Origin: Undibacterium sp.
Lineage (GTDB): Bacteria; Pseudomonadota; Gammaproteobacteria; Burkholderiales; Burkholderiaceae_D
DNA length: 64,000 nucleotides
Assembly: GCA_030645915.1 (NCBI GenBank)
Contig: JAUSNO010000005.1
Location: 1-64,000 of the forward strand
Reading direction: 5' to 3'
Under the pieces are notes generated by a model. That model saw only the letters and a list, made by a program, of their open reading frames with translations, searched no databases and was not told where the DNA came from. A program made the position numbers and the translations under genes. The number at the start of each line of letters is the position of its first letter. Positions within the stretch are counted from its first letter, which is position 1. Below, one piece after another: positions 51,297-61,896 of this stretch.

Positions 51297-52241
51297 TTAG
51301 CGCTCTTGCAAAGTGCGAATTTTCTGTTTAATGTCCGGCATTATCGCCATCGCGGCTCGCTCACCAGCAAGAATCGCAAGATTACGGCCCGCAAAGTCAC
51401 TCCCCTTCATTCCTGGCAACTCTGGCTTAATGACGATATCGGCGGTTTTCAATTCAAAATAATTTAAACTTTGCCCCATAATGGTAAAAGTTTGCATTAA
51501 TACCTCAAGGGAACTGGTTGCCGCCTGCACATCTGGCTGAGTTGAAATATTCACCGCAATCACCAAATCCGCGCCCATTTCACGCACAAACCTTACAGGC
51601 ACAGGAGAAACCAAGCCGCCATCAACATACTGATGATCATTAATTCTGACTGGTTGAAATACACCAGGGACAGCAGATGATGCCCTGACTGCGAGGCCGG
51701 TATTCCCACGTTGAAATAGAATTGGCAATCCTGTATTTAAATCAGTTGCAACTGCGCCAAATGGTTTTTTTAGCTTCTCAATAGGAACTTGCATCACCAT
51801 CTTATTCACATAGGCTTGCAGCGCTTCACCTTTCAATACACCACTAGATTTAGCAAAAAAAGGTAATGACCAATCAGAAATGGTTGCCTCATCCATATCA
51901 AGCGCCATTTTCTGCAAAGCAAATCCATTATTGCCTGCTGCGTACATTGCCCCTACTACGCTCCCAGCACTTGTACCAACAACCATATCAACAACAATTC
52001 CCTGTGATTCCAATGCCTTAATCACACCGATATGCGCAAAACCACGTGCAGCGCCGCCACCCAAAGCAAGGCCAATTCGAACTGGCTTTAAAACTCTGGC
52101 AACCGGAAGAACACTTGCCTGCGCTGGCAAACTGGGCGATAAAACCGGCGGTGAAATACTCGAACATGCTGTCAGCAAAAAAATGCTGGGAAGTGCGAAT
52201 TTCAAGGTATTTATCAACCTTGCTGCAAACAATTCAGGCAT
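51297..52241 (-). CDS. Patatin-like phospholipase lipoprotein (RssA-like)
   Basis: Predicted lipoprotein of 314 residues. A signal peptide ends at lipobox LLTAC (cysteine at about 26). The patatin domain follows with the oxyanion loop LALGGGAARGFAHIGV, the nucleophile elbow VVGTSAGSVVGA and the catalytic aspartate in QYVDGGLVSPVPV, so the Ser-Asp dyad is intact. The substrate is probably a phospholipid or lysophospholipid, which is an inference. I chose the ATG giving MPELFAARLIN; an in-frame GTG 30 bases upstream would lengthen the signal peptide. It converges with the NlpC/P60 gene. Confidence 0.9.
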   Translation of the reverse strand: MPELFAARLINTLKFALPSIFLLTACSSISPPVLSPSLPAQASVLPVARVLKPVRIGLALGGGAARGFAHIGVIKALESQGIVVDMVVGTSAGSVVGAMYAAGNNGFALQKMALDMDEATISDWSLPFFAKSSGVLKGEALQAYVNKMVMQVPIEKLKKPFGAVATDLNTGLPILFQRGNTGLAVRASSAVPGVFQPVRINDHQYVDGGLVSPVPVRFVREMGADLVIAVNISTQPDVQAATSSLEVLMQTFTIMGQSLNYFELKTADIVIKPELPGMKGSDFAGRNLAILAGERAAMAIMPDIKQKIRTLQER

Positions 52242-52374
52242 AAAGAACGCTTTGAAGAAAAAATAATGCACCGACTAACTCTTTTGCAGTTTTGCAAATA
52301 AGAAAGAACTTAGAGAAATAATGGGATTAATTGCAGAATTACTGATGACAGCCATTGTTGAGCAAGGGCAAATT

Positions 52375-52464
52375 TGGCGGAAGCGGTGAGATTCGAACTC
52401 ACGAAGGACTCTCATCCTCGCTAGTTTTCAAGACTAGTGCCTTCAACCACTCGGCCACACTTCC
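52375..52464 (-). tRNA. tRNA-Ser (anticodon TGA)
   Basis: A complete 90-base class II tRNA on the minus strand. The acceptor stem GGAAGTG pairs with CGCTTCC (G-T and similar pairs included), followed by the discriminator G and encoded CCA. The anticodon stem-loop CTAGT-CTTGAAA-ACTAG and a long variable arm (CGAGGATGAGAGTCCTTCG) identify tRNA-Ser, reading UCA and UCG-type codons. The T-arm has GTTCGAATC. Confidence 0.96.
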
Positions 52465-52597
52465 GTTCAAGAAAAAACATATGATGGTTGGAAAAATCCA
52501 AATTACCGCCAACCTTTCAAGCCCGCAATTATACCCATAAATTTCACAAATAAAATGTTTTTATATGAAATTTTTTATAAAATAATTAAACTTACTT

Positions 52598-54649
52598 TCA
52601 TGAAAGCGTAAAGTGAAAATCTTTTTTTAGCATCTCAGAAAATTTATCTGCGTCGATCGGCCTTGAGAAAAGATAGCCCTGCACTTCGTCGCAACCGGCC
52701 TGTTTTAAAAAATCAAATTGCTCGCGGCTCTCTACACCCTCAGCGATCACCTTATGCCTGAGCTGTTTTGCCATACTGATTATCGCGCTGGCGATTGCAC
52801 AATCATTGGTATCTTGAGGAATACCTTGAATGAACGAACGATCAATTTTCAGAGTGGCAATTGGAAATCGCTTTAAATAGGAAAGGCTTGAATAGCCAGT
52901 ACCAAAATCATCCAGCGCAAGCGTTACGCCAAATCCCGTAATTTCATCCATGATACCTATGACACCCTCCGCACTGTGCATGAGCATACTTTCAGTTATT
53001 TCTAACTCTAGCCAACAAGCGGGAATCTGATGAAAAGCCAGCGCTCGACGAATGCGCTCTGGCAGCGCGGAAGTAAATTCTTTAGCGGAGATATTTACGG
53101 CAATACGAAAAGCGGGAACGCCACTCTCTTGCCACATTCTAGCTTGCGCACAAGTCGTTTCCAACACCCAGTCATCGATATGCAAAATAAGGCCAGTCTC
53201 TTCAGCAACCGGAATAAATTCAGTGGGTGAAATAGTGCCTTTTTTCGGATGAGTCCATCGGATCAACGCTTCAGCACCAATTATCTTGCCAGATTTCATA
53301 TCAATTTTGGGTTGATACTGCAGGAAAAATTCTTCGTGATGTAAGGCGCGACGTAAGCCAGACTCAAGATACAAGCGACCCGCAATCGTCCGATTCATTT
53401 CCTGATTGTAGAAGGCGTAGCTGCCGCTTGATCGCTCTACTTCGCGCTTGGCTTTGCACATGGCGATATCAGCTTTTTGCAGCAGTTGATCGGCGTCTAT
53501 GCCATCTTGAGGATAGACACTGACGCCAATGCTTGCACCAATGCGCAATTCATGGCCGTCAATTGAAAAAGCGAGATCCAAGGTAGAAAGTAACTTTTGA
53601 GCCACTAATCCGGCATGAAAATCTTGATTGATTCCCAGTAAACCGATGGCAAACTCATCACTGCCCAGCCTGGCGATGACATCGTTATCTCTCAACGCAA
53701 GTCTAAATCGCTCTGCAACCTGCTTTAAGAGCTTGTCTCCGATCTGGTGGCCGAGTGTATCGTTGATGGGTTTGAAACGATTCAAATCGATAAATAATAA
53801 AGAACAAATCGTATTATCTCTTTGTGACTGCAGCAGCGCTTTATCGATCAATTTCTTAAATAAGGTCCGGTTTGGCAAGTCAGTCAATGGATCATAATAA
53901 GCTAGATGATTAATTCGCTCTTCGGCCAGCTTCCTATCGGTGATATCGCTTAAATAGCCGATCATGCCAATTTCTTGTGAACTTGCATCGCACAAAGGTG
54001 ACAGGCTCAAACTTGCCCAAAATATCTCGCCCGATTTTTTCCGGCGACGCACTTCCATTTCACGCCCACCCTGCTCAAGGAAAAGATCAAATTGACGTAA
54101 CTCGTCTACCGCATCGTTCTCATAAAGGAAAAGAATGTTTTGACCGATTGCCTCATTTGCAGTGTAACCAAACAAACTTTCAGCGCCTGCATTCCAACTC
54201 AGGATAAAACCTGCAAGATCCATGGTGATAACAGACTCGTGAATTTGATCCAGCACTTGCGATTGCAGTAGTTGCGCTTGTAGCGACTCATGCAGGCGAT
54301 GATCAAGCTTAGCCCGGGAAGAAAATAATTTCTCGGTCATCTCGGCAAGAAAAGCCAATTTTGTCAAATCTTCATCTGTGTAAGCATTTTTCTTACCCGA
54401 CAACATATAAAAGGTTTCAGGTGAAACAAACTGACGAACGGTATCGTGCTTTTCAGGCATGGATGCGTGTGCGAGAACGAAGGCGGCGTCTCCGGTACCC
54501 AAGACTGCTTTAGCGATACGGTTGAGTTCAGACTCCAAGGCGTCACCTTGCAAACGCAACACGGCGTCACCTAACTCGGCGCCCAATGCCAGATGATGCA
54601 CATCCTTTTTCACGCCATTAATCATATCCGTTAGTTGCATTGTATTCAC
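52598..54649 (-). CDS. PAS-GGDEF-EAL c-di-GMP signalling protein
   Basis: Cytoplasmic multidomain protein of 683 residues. A helical N-terminus of unknown type (about 1-115) leads to a PAS domain (about 130-240), a GGDEF domain (about 245-410) and an EAL domain (about 425-680). The GGDEF active-site motif reads GSDEF (329-333), so cyclase activity is uncertain. The EAL domain looks complete: EALIRW (460-465), [29 protein letters not shown] and KIDRSFIQ, so phosphodiesterase activity is likely. It overlaps the EAL-like/HDOD gene by four bases, and the two probably act together. Confidence 0.92.
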   Translation of the reverse strand: MNTMQLTDMINGVKKDVHHLALGAELGDAVLRLQGDALESELNRIAKAVLGTGDAAFVLAHASMPEKHDTVRQFVSPETFYMLSGKKNAYTDEDLTKLAFLAEMTEKLFSSRAKLDHRLHESLQAQLLQSQVLDQIHESVITMDLAGFILSWNAGAESLFGYTANEAIGQNILFLYENDAVDELRQFDLFLEQGGREMEVRRRKKSGEIFWASLSLSPLCDASSQEIGMIGYLSDITDRKLAEERINHLAYYDPLTDLPNRTLFKKLIDKALLQSQRDNTICSLLFIDLNRFKPINDTLGHQIGDKLLKQVAERFRLALRDNDVIARLGSDEFAIGLLGINQDFHAGLVAQKLLSTLDLAFSIDGHELRIGASIGVSVYPQDGIDADQLLQKADIAMCKAKREVERSSGSYAFYNQEMNRTIAGRLYLESGLRRALHHEEFFLQYQPKIDMKSGKIIGAEALIRWTHPKKGTISPTEFIPVAEETGLILHIDDWVLETTCAQARMWQESGVPAFRIAVNISAKEFTSALPERIRRALAFHQIPACWLELEITESMLMHSAEGVIGIMDEITGFGVTLALDDFGTGYSSLSYLKRFPIATLKIDRSFIQGIPQDTNDCAIASAIISMAKQLRHKVIAEGVESREQFDFLKQAGCDEVQGYLFSRPIDADKFSEMLKKDFHFTLS

Positions 54650-55851
54650 ATTTCCTGACAGATCTGATTGACCCAGCTATACGCTTTTATCTGGCACCGG
54701 TAATAAATATCAGTTTCGATATTAAACGTGCATAGGCTTGCCTTTAGTTCGCCATTGTCTTTCCGGTCTGCAAGCTCTACGATGTGCAATTGTTTACCCA
54801 GTTGCCCATTCTTTCGCACCAAGGCATCGAGCACGTCGTCCATCAAATTTAAAGGAAGTAAAATTTCCTCCAAGGGACTGCCGAACAATTTATCCAATAG
54901 AGAAAACATGCCGACCATGAATGCGCAGTCCTGCTGATCTTTATTACCTCCTTGTTCTTTACAAATTGCCTCCATGAAGCTGGCACGAAAAGCGGCTCTC
55001 AACATCAATGGGTTAAGTGCGGGTCCGTTTTCTCGCTGCCTCGCATAAAGCAACAATTGCAACCAGCGCTGCAACTGCCGTCTCCCAAGTAGGTTAATTG
55101 CCTGTCCAAAACTGGAGACCTTGACGGTCTGGGCAAAGGCAGCGGAACTCACCAGCTTAAACAACATGAAAGTTAAAGTCGTGTCCTGCTTAAACAACTC
55201 TTCCAACTCACGTGATTCAGCATCGTGCGAGACCAGCGCTAATAATTTCAACAGTCGTGTGCGTATGGTGGCATCGCTGGTTCTGTTGCTTTCTACAGGA
55301 GAAAAGGGATAGTCGCCCGAAAATAGTGTAAACCCAGCATCAGCAGCCTGACCCAACTGAACCCGAGTAGATATGTTTTTAGCCAGGTGCATCCCACCCG
55401 CGTAATTCGCTAGGCAAGATTGAGCAAATGACGGAATACCGGTGCCGCAGTCAAGCGAAACTGACTCAGCCTGTCCCGACAATGACGACATTTCTGAAGA
55501 AATATCATCGATCAAGATACGGAATCCTTGCGAGGCAAAGCGCTTCAATATGATCTTCGCGGCATCGTCGACACAGCCGGCATGATTCACGCAAAGAACC
55601 ACTTTTGAAGCATCGACTTTGACTTCAAGATCATCGGGCAACAAGTGAAGGTCAGGGATTTGAAGAAAAAAATCAACGGATGTCAGTTGATTAGCAAGTA
55701 TATTTTCGTGAATGCATTGCAATAAGAGCGATGTTTCTTGAGGTGAAGCATGCTCTAGACTAAACATTAACCCAGCGAGGTGCTGCATATCATTGGCTAC
55801 GGGCAGTAACGAACAAACTGGAATCATGTTCTCTCGGGAATTGGTCATCAT
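54646..55851 (-). CDS. HDOD-domain signalling protein with degenerate EAL-like region
   Basis: Protein of 401 residues in the YuxH style. The N-terminal half (about 20-190) resembles an EAL fold but has no EAL motif or metal ligands, so it is probably non-catalytic. The C-terminal HDOD domain (about 195-395) shows [46 protein letters not shown] and [18 protein letters not shown] proteins act as regulatory platforms in c-di-GMP and stress signalling. Its stop overlaps the start of the GGDEF/EAL gene by four bases, pointing to coupled translation. It is the first gene of the pair. Confidence 0.85.
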   Translation of the reverse strand: MMTNSRENMIPVCSLLPVANDMQHLAGLMFSLEHASPQETSLLLQCIHENILANQLTSVDFFLQIPDLHLLPDDLEVKVDASKVVLCVNHAGCVDDAAKIILKRFASQGFRILIDDISSEMSSLSGQAESVSLDCGTGIPSFAQSCLANYAGGMHLAKNISTRVQLGQAADAGFTLFSGDYPFSPVESNRTSDATIRTRLLKLLALVSHDAESRELEELFKQDTTLTFMLFKLVSSAAFAQTVKVSSFGQAINLLGRRQLQRWLQLLLYARQRENGPALNPLMLRAAFRASFMEAICKEQGGNKDQQDCAFMVGMFSLLDKLFGSPLEEILLPLNLMDDVLDALVRKNGQLGKQLHIVELADRKDNGELKASLCTFNIETDIYYRCQIKAYSWVNQICQEM

Positions 55852-56179
55852 CGTTTGTTGTTAATTCATGCTCAATAGTAATTTTCACAAGGATACTAAA
55901 ATTAAAGTTTATCAATTGCAATCATATTTATTCAATTTCTTCAATTAAATTTTCTACTTTCTACTTATTGGCAAGATGAGGAACAAAATCTAAAAACCGA
56001 TGCGCCTAACACGCAGTCCCCATGCGGCTTTCAAGCACATCATGCCTGCAAGGCGCATGGGGATTGCGTCTTGAGCCACCCATATAAAAATTTTCAATTC
56101 GAAATGACACCTTGGCAGTTACAGCAAAATAATTCGCTTAAATCAGATAGTAAAAATATTATTTACATCGTCTCGGCGA
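55852..56179. other. Gap with a dispersed palindromic repeat
   Basis: A 328-base gap between the HDOD gene and hemW. It holds copy C of the dispersed palindrome; the rest is AT-rich and presumably carries the HDOD gene promoter on its left side. I see no gene or other element I could support. Confidence 0.5.
56011..56069. repeat. Dispersed palindromic repeat, copy C
   Basis: The arms ACGCAGTCCCCATGCG and CGCATGGGGATTGCGT match at 15 of 16 positions, the exception being a G-T pair that would be a G-U wobble in RNA. The loop ends in CATGCCTGCAAGG, as in copies B and D. It lies about 110 bases after the hemW stop on that gene's downstream side. Confidence 0.85.
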
Positions 56180-57439
56180 TTACTCATGATCGAGAAATAA
56201 CTGCTGCAAGTCATTTAAAAAGCGTCTCCCCAACAACGTCGGACGTATCATTTTATGATCTCTCTCAATCAATCCTTTTTGCTCTGCGATGAGCAGTGGT
56301 TTTTCTAAAGAATGAAGCAACAGACCGGTGCGGTCATGAAAAAGGTTCGTCTCAAAGCCATGAGTAAGCCGCAGGGTATTGAGCATGAATTCGAAACCAA
56401 TCTCATTGCGTGGAATCTCGTTAGACTCTTGAACTGCAGCACCGCGCAAACTTTCCTCCATGTAGGTCTTGGGTTGCTTGTAACGCGCCTGGCGTACGAT
56501 GCGGTGAGGAAAAGTGAGTTTTGAATGCGCTCCGGCACCGATACCTAAATAATCCCCGAAATTCCAGTAATTCAAATTATGCCTGGCCTCGCGACCCGGT
56601 TTGGCATACGCCGACACTTCATAGTTGACATATCCCGCTTGCAACATACGCGATTGAATCTCGTCCTGCATTTCTGCGCTCAGATCATCGTCGGGAATTA
56701 CTGGTGGGTATTTCGCAAAATAGGTATTGGGTTCCAGCGTCAAATGATACAAAGACAGATGCTGCGGCGCTAGCTGTATCGCAGTATCGACGTCTGACTG
56801 AGCCTGGGCCAAAGTTTGCCCCGGCAAGGCAAACATCAAATCAAGATTAATATTGTCAAAATATTTCTGCGCAATATCAACCGCCCTCCGCGCCTCATCG
56901 CCATCATGAATTCGCCCCAGCGCTTGCAGATGGTGCGAATTGAAACTTTGAATACCGATGGATAGGCGATTGATACCGCTGGCACGATAAGAACGAAACT
57001 TCTCCGTTTCGAACGTGCCAGGATTAGCCTCCATGGTGATTTCGGCAGCACCGTCAATAGGCAACAAGGTTCTAACATCGGACATCAAACGATCAAGCCC
57101 CGCTGCCGACATCAAACTCGGTGTGCCACCGCCGATGAAAATAGTGTAAATTTTGCGCCCCCATACCATCGGCAGCGCCGCCTCAAGATCCGCGCGCAAG
57201 GCCGCCAGATAAAGGTCTTCATCAAAACTTGTCTTTACCTCATGCGAATTAAAATCGCAATACGGGCACTTCCTGACACACCATGGAAAATGAATATATA
57301 AAGATAAAGGTGGCAATACAGAAAAGTTCAGACTTCCCGGTCTCAGAAATTGCTCGGCAACTTGCTGCGGGATGGATGACAGCGATGACTTATCGCTGCG
57401 CTCATCAGAAGAAGTCACCGGCTTAATCGGAATGATCAT
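56180..57439 (-). CDS. hemW: Radical SAM protein HemW
   Basis: Radical SAM protein of 419 residues, long annotated as oxygen-independent coproporphyrinogen oxidase but shown in relatives to be a haem chaperone. The iron-sulphur motif is CVRKCPYCDF (C54, C58, C61 followed by D62-F63), the HemW pattern that lacks the fourth Cys of HemN. GGGTPSLMS, MEANPGTFE, GINRLSIGIQSFN and a C-terminal HemN_C region (LLGRRFLNDLQQLF) follow. A basic, low-complexity start (about 1-40) is longer than usual. Its stop-side neighbour is the dispersed repeat; upstream it overlaps rdgB by four bases. Confidence 0.93.
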   Translation of the reverse strand: MIIPIKPVTSSDERSDKSSLSSIPQQVAEQFLRPGSLNFSVLPPLSLYIHFPWCVRKCPYCDFNSHEVKTSFDEDLYLAALRADLEAALPMVWGRKIYTIFIGGGTPSLMSAAGLDRLMSDVRTLLPIDGAAEITMEANPGTFETEKFRSYRASGINRLSIGIQSFNSHHLQALGRIHDGDEARRAVDIAQKYFDNINLDLMFALPGQTLAQAQSDVDTAIQLAPQHLSLYHLTLEPNTYFAKYPPVIPDDDLSAEMQDEIQSRMLQAGYVNYEVSAYAKPGREARHNLNYWNFGDYLGIGAGAHSKLTFPHRIVRQARYKQPKTYMEESLRGAAVQESNEIPRNEIGFEFMLNTLRLTHGFETNLFHDRTGLLLHSLEKPLLIAEQKGLIERDHKMIRPTLLGRRFLNDLQQLFLDHE

Positions 57440-58017
57440 AATTTTTCAAGCAAGGAACGCAAGGCCTGACCGCGGTGTGACAAACTGTTTTTCTGCTCGG
57501 GTGACAATTCTGCCACTGTCTTTTCGAGAGAAGGTATCCAGAAATGCGGGTCATATCCAAAGCCATGCTCACCGCGTGGGCTTGAGATAATCTCACCCGA
57601 CCAGCGGCCATCTGCAATGATGGGCTGCGGGTCAAACTCCGAACGCACATACACCAGGACACAGTAATAATAGGCAGAACGATCCTGATACGCAGCCAGA
57701 TTGGCAACTAATTCCTGATTGTTTCTGGCGTCCGATTTCGGTTCGCCCGCGTACCTGGCAGAAAGCACGCCAGGGGCGCCATTTAAGGCATTCACACACA
57801 ATCCGGAATCGTCCGCCAGTGCGGGCAAACCCGTCAACCGCGCTGCATGACGCGCTTTGGTCAGTGCATTCTCGACAAATGTAAAATAAGGTTCCTCTGC
57901 CTCGGGAACATCGAATTCAGATTGCGCGTGCAAACTGATATTTAACGATGCCAATATCTGGCCAAACTCTTTAAGCTTCCCCTGATTATTGGATGCCAGT
58001 ACGATCTTTTGCATCAT
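57436..58017 (-). CDS. rdgB: dITP/XTP pyrophosphatase
   Basis: HAM1-family house-cleaning enzyme of 193 residues that hydrolyses XTP, dITP and ITP to prevent their incorporation into nucleic acid. Features are [14 protein letters not shown] near the start, the catalytic [39 protein letters not shown] (the base-specificity loop) and the C-terminal [11 protein letters not shown]. It overlaps both rph upstream and hemW downstream by four bases, so the three are probably translated in sequence from one message. Confidence 0.96.
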   Translation of the reverse strand: MMQKIVLASNNQGKLKEFGQILASLNISLHAQSEFDVPEAEEPYFTFVENALTKARHAARLTGLPALADDSGLCVNALNGAPGVLSARYAGEPKSDARNNQELVANLAAYQDRSAYYYCVLVYVRSEFDPQPIIADGRWSGEIISSPRGEHGFGYDPHFWIPSLEKTVAELSPEQKNSLSHRGQALRSLLEKL

Positions 58018-58751
58018 GCTGTTGCCAAGCCTAGCACTTGTTTTTGTAAAGTAATAAGATCAGCGATGCCGGCTGAGGCCAGATCAAGCAAAGCGTTGAG
58101 CGTCACGCGATCGAAAGCAACACCCTCAGCAGTTCCCTGCACTTCGACGAAATGTCCCGCTTCAGTCATGACGACATTCATGTCGGTATCGCAGTTGGAA
58201 TCTTCCAGATAATCCAAATCAAGCACCGGGACACCTTGATAGACACCAACGGAAATGGCGGCCACAAAATGCTTTACCGGAATCCGTGTAATGACACCTT
58301 GCTCCAGCAATTTTGAAAAAGCATCGTAGGCAGCGACCATCGCGCCCGTGATGGCGGCGGTACGGGTGCCGCCGTCTGCCTGAATCACGTCACAATCGAT
58401 ATGCAAAGTACGTTCGCCAAATGCGTCCAAATCAAAAGCGGCGCGCAGCGAACGACCAATCAGGCGCTGGATTTCTTGCGTGCGGCCAGATTGTTTACCC
58501 TTGGCGGCTTCTCTATCCATGCGCGTATGCGTTGAGCGAGGCAGCATGCCATATTCGGCAGTCATCCAGCCCTGCCCTTTACCCTTCAGAAAACCGGGTA
58601 CCTTGTCTTCGATACTAGCGGTGCAGATGACTCGGGTATCGCCAAATTCGATTAACACCGATCCCTCAGCATGTTTGGTGAAATGACGATTGATGATGGT
58701 AGGACGCAAAGCTAGCGCAGCACGCCCGCTTGGACGGAGAAATTGGGACAT
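58014..58751 (-). CDS. rph: Ribonuclease PH
   Basis: Phosphorolytic exoribonuclease of 245 residues that trims tRNA 3' ends. The start [18 protein letters not shown] aligns with the family; a TTG two codons upstream is unlikely. Further signatures are [65 protein letters not shown]-type [20 protein letters not shown], and the C-terminal VEVQGTAEG. The protein appears full length, unlike the frameshifted rph of E. coli K-12. It precedes rdgB and hemW with four-base overlaps and follows the PP2C gene by 18 bases. Confidence 0.96.
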   Translation of the reverse strand: MSQFLRPSGRAALALRPTIINRHFTKHAEGSVLIEFGDTRVICTASIEDKVPGFLKGKGQGWMTAEYGMLPRSTHTRMDREAAKGKQSGRTQEIQRLIGRSLRAAFDLDAFGERTLHIDCDVIQADGGTRTAAITGAMVAAYDAFSKLLEQGVITRIPVKHFVAAISVGVYQGVPVLDLDYLEDSNCDTDMNVVMTEAGHFVEVQGTAEGVAFDRVTLNALLDLASAGIADLITLQKQVLGLATA

Positions 58752-58769
58752 AGTCAATTAGCTTCTAAA

Positions 58770-59705
58770 TTAGTTTTTAGTGGTGATTCGGGATGAATTT
58801 TGGATGGCATTACGAATTTCATCAATGGCTTTTTCAATTTCGGCATCGTTGAAAACATCGTTTTCCAATGCGTCCGTGTCGGCGCAATAAGGCGCTTGTA
58901 TCGTGGTCGTAATGGAACCTATCGGCAAGGTATTGGTAGAAATGATGGATGAATCCTCAAGCCTGTCTTCCCCTTCCCACATCATGGCCAATGCGGTGAC
59001 ATTGTCACTATGCTTACCCGCAATATCAACAGCAGAATGAATTAACTCAGGTATGGCACGCACAATGGTATGTTCGTGCAGGCTTTGCGCCAGCATGTGA
59101 TCGGGCAAGACGCCCCACAAACCATCAGAACAGAGCAGGATCAAATCCCCCGCCTGAAGCGACACCCTGCGAGATAACTCGACAATGGGTGCATTGGGCG
59201 CACCAAGACAATTAAATAGCTTATTGCGATCAGGATGCGTGTGACGCTCTGACGGATCAACTTTGCCTTGCGCAATCAACGTCTCTAAGCGCGAGTGGTC
59301 TTTGGTGCGCAACAATATTTGCCCTTGCCGCATCCAGTACAACCGCGAATCACCGCAATGTGCCCAGTACGCATTACCGTTTTGGATCAGACAAGCGACA
59401 ATGGTAGTGCGGGGAGTTTCCGGCAAATTATTCGTAATGCGATAACGGTGAATTTCGTTATGCGCCGCCAAGAAACTATCTTCCAAAAACCGCTCTGGCC
59501 GTCCTATCAACGGATGCGCTTGTTTTTGGAACAGATTACCGATGGTTTGCATGGCAATCGCTGCAGCCATATCGCCAAGAATATGTCCACCCATACCATC
59601 GGCAAGCAATAGCAAAATCGTGTCACGGGTAAAGCTGTACCCCATGCGATCTTGATTGACCTTGCGGCCGCCAATATGACTTTCTTGATAAACTGAGAAG
59701 CGCAT
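58770..59705 (-). CDS. PP2C-family serine/threonine phosphatase
   Basis: Metal-dependent protein phosphatase of 311 residues. The domain (about 1-240) has the PP2C motifs: RKVNQDRMG, LLADGMGGH (D36), AHCGDSRLYWMRQG, LLCSDGLWGV and KHSDNVTALAM, so all metal-binding Asp residues are present. The C-terminal 60 residues are polar and probably unstructured. It is cytoplasmic with no membrane helix. The kinase gene ends 64 bases upstream on the same strand, so this pair likely forms a reversible phosphorylation switch. The target protein is unknown. Confidence 0.92.
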   Translation of the reverse strand: MRFSVYQESHIGGRKVNQDRMGYSFTRDTILLLLADGMGGHILGDMAAAIAMQTIGNLFQKQAHPLIGRPERFLEDSFLAAHNEIHRYRITNNLPETPRTTIVACLIQNGNAYWAHCGDSRLYWMRQGQILLRTKDHSRLETLIAQGKVDPSERHTHPDRNKLFNCLGAPNAPIVELSRRVSLQAGDLILLCSDGLWGVLPDHMLAQSLHEHTIVRAIPELIHSAVDIAGKHSDNVTALAMMWEGEDRLEDSSIISTNTLPIGSITTTIQAPYCADTDALENDVFNDAEIEKAIDEIRNAIQNSSRITTKN

Positions 59706-59769
59706 TAAGTATAATAATTACAATTAAGTCAGTGGAATGCCGAAAACGGCCAGCTAAAAACCTGCCGCA

Positions 59770-60783
59770 TTACATCAGCGTATTTTCCTGGATGGTTGTG
59801 TGATCTTTATCACCACGTTTCGTCTTGATACGCGCTAGTAAAGTGTTGAACTTAAGTTTCATTTTTTCAACAAAAGTTAATTCTTTTTGTGGCTGAACTT
59901 TTGTTGATAACGCCTTTTGCAAGGCAAACACGCTCTGCGGTCGCTCAAGTGGATCAATCTTTAGACACCATCGCACTACTTCGATCAAATCAGGCGAATA
60001 CAAACCATCAAGTTTCCTATAATGATTTTCCATTTTATCCATGGTTTTACGCTGATCAGATGGCTGCGGCGGCGCGCCGACCATACAGGCAAAAATTGAG
60101 GCGCCAATACTATAAATATCGGTCCAGGGACCAAGGTTACCGTTTTTGGAATACAACTCAGGGGCGGCAAAACCTGGCGTGTACATAGGGTAAAGTTTTG
60201 GCAAATCGGTTTTGAGCGTTTGTCGTGCTGCGCCAAAATCGAGCAAAATCGGCGTTCCGTCCAAGCGCAAATAAATGTTGGCGGGTTTCAAATCAAGATG
60301 CAGCAATTTATTGGTATGCACCTCTCGCAAACCATTCATCACCTGGCTAAACATTCTTCGAATAAATCGCTCTGAAACCAAGGGCTTTTCGCCCTTATCG
60401 CGTCGGCGCAAAATATGTTCTTGCAATGAACGCCCGGACTCGTACGCCATGACCATATACACTGTTTCATTAGCGCGAAAAAAATTAATAACGCTCACGA
60501 CATTAGGATGAGCGATGCGAGCCAACGCTCGTCCTTCTTCAAAGAAACACTTCAACCCGATTCGATAAACTGGAAGATTTTCAGCAGAAATGCTAGGCAC
60601 CAATTCGCCCTGCTGTCGCAAGGCCAGCGAACTTGGCAAATATTCTTTAATGGCGACAGCATTCCCGTCTTCGTCAGACGCCAGATAAACAATACTAAAC
60701 CCGCCGGATGCAATTTTCTTTACAATGCGGTATCCAGAAATTTCTAAGCCATCAGGCAAGGGAGCGTTATTTTGTGCGGCCAT
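59770..60783 (-). CDS. Hanks-type serine/threonine protein kinase
   Basis: Soluble eukaryotic-like kinase of 337 residues. The Gly-rich loop is IASGGFSIVYLA, the ATP lysine is K46 in VAIKEYLP, the catalytic loop is HLDLKPANI (D164, K166, N169; HLD replaces HRD, so it is a non-RD kinase), and the metal Asp is D182 in LDFGAAR. The activation segment ends in GFAAPELY. There is no transmembrane or PASTA domain; the C-terminal 50 residues are basic. It pairs with the PP2C gene downstream. The same pair beside rph and yicC recurs in Burkholderiales. Confidence 0.93.
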   Translation of the reverse strand: MAAQNNAPLPDGLEISGYRIVKKIASGGFSIVYLASDEDGNAVAIKEYLPSSLALRQQGELVPSISAENLPVYRIGLKCFFEEGRALARIAHPNVVSVINFFRANETVYMVMAYESGRSLQEHILRRRDKGEKPLVSERFIRRMFSQVMNGLREVHTNKLLHLDLKPANIYLRLDGTPILLDFGAARQTLKTDLPKLYPMYTPGFAAPELYSKNGNLGPWTDIYSIGASIFACMVGAPPQPSDQRKTMDKMENHYRKLDGLYSPDLIEVVRWCLKIDPLERPQSVFALQKALSTKVQPQKELTFVEKMKLKFNTLLARIKTKRGDKDHTTIQENTLM

Positions 60784-60940
60784 ATCATCCTATATCCATC
60801 TATTTAGATAGATTGTGTTGATTATTTAAAGGTTTGTAAAGACTCGCACGATCGCGGTCAACAGCAGCGCAAGGTTTAGATAATTTTTTATCTTTACCCA
60901 AAACAATTTTACTATCGTAACAGCATACCAAGGAAAACAA

Positions 60941-61858
60941 TTGAGCATTTACAGCATGACTGGTTACGCAACCAGCACAGTTGAAACTGACGCCGGAACA
61001 ATAACGATAGAAATCAAGAGTGTCAATTCTCGTTTTCTGGATCTGCAATTTCGCATCAATGACGATTTTAGATCCATCGAGCCTTTGTTCAGAGATGCCA
61101 TTGCACGCAAGCTAAATCGGGGCAAGGTCGAATGTCGCTTCAGCTTTGGCAAAAAAACCAGCAACGCCAATAGTAAAGCATTAAATTCAGAGGTATTAGG
61201 GCAAATTTTTGAATTCCAACACGCGATCAGCAAGCAATTTCCTTCAGCGTCCATGTTGACCAGCAATGAAATATTGCGCTGGCCAGGCGTCATTGAAGAA
61301 TCCGAAATTAATGCGGACTCACTGCAGTCCACAATCGCCAGCACAATCAATGTGACGCTTGAAGCTTTTATCGTTAGTCGAGAACGGGAAGGCGCTGCAT
61401 TGGAATTAGAATTAACCCGTCGTATAACTGAAATGGAAGCAATCGTTCAACGCATTACTCCCATGATGCCGCTTGTAGTGCAACAATTTCAACAAAAGGC
61501 AACCGCCCGACTGGAGGACGCACTTGGTTTGGCGATGCAAAAGGCCAGCGCGAATACCACACAAACAATCACCCGCGACGAAGCGCTTGATAGGATTAGA
61601 CAAGAAGTCACAATGTACGGGATACGTATTGATGTCACCGAGGAACTTGCGCGCTTGTCAGCGCATCTAACCGAAACCCGCCATATATTAGCGAAAGGCG
61701 GCCAGGTAGGAAAACGACTCGATTTCATGATGCAAGAATTAAATCGTGAAGCAAACACCTTAGGATCGAAAGCTGCCATCAAGGAATTGGCCGATGCATC
61801 AATGGAGTTAAAATTGCTCATTGAACAAATGCGGGAGCAGGTGCAAAATCTTGAATAG
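60941..61858 (+). CDS. yicC: YicC family endoribonuclease-like protein
   Basis: Protein of 305 residues. Its family was of unknown role for long; E. coli YicC has since been reported to have endoribonuclease activity tied to small-RNA turnover. The start SIYSMTGYATSTVETD, the segment KSVNSRFLDLQFRINDDFR and the C-terminal GKRLDFMMQELNREANTLGSK are hallmark sequences. Coiled-coil helices lie between about 150 and 290. The TTG start follows AAGGAA with good spacing. It precedes gmk and rpoZ, an order conserved across proteobacteria, and is divergent from the kinase gene. Confidence 0.95.
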   Translation: MSIYSMTGYATSTVETDAGTITIEIKSVNSRFLDLQFRINDDFRSIEPLFRDAIARKLNRGKVECRFSFGKKTSNANSKALNSEVLGQIFEFQHAISKQFPSASMLTSNEILRWPGVIEESEINADSLQSTIASTINVTLEAFIVSREREGAALELELTRRITEMEAIVQRITPMMPLVVQQFQQKATARLEDALGLAMQKASANTTQTITRDEALDRIRQEVTMYGIRIDVTEELARLSAHLTETRHILAKGGQVGKRLDFMMQELNREANTLGSKAAIKELADASMELKLLIEQMREQVQNLE

Positions 61859-61869
61859 ATACCCGCTTT

Positions 61870-61896
61870 AAAATATACTACCGACAGTATATTTTT
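61870..61896 (+). terminator. Probable terminator of yicC
   Basis: AAAATATACT and AGTATATTTT are perfect 10-base inverted copies around ACCGAC, ending in a short T-run. The stem is A-T rich, so termination may be partial. Confidence 0.55.
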
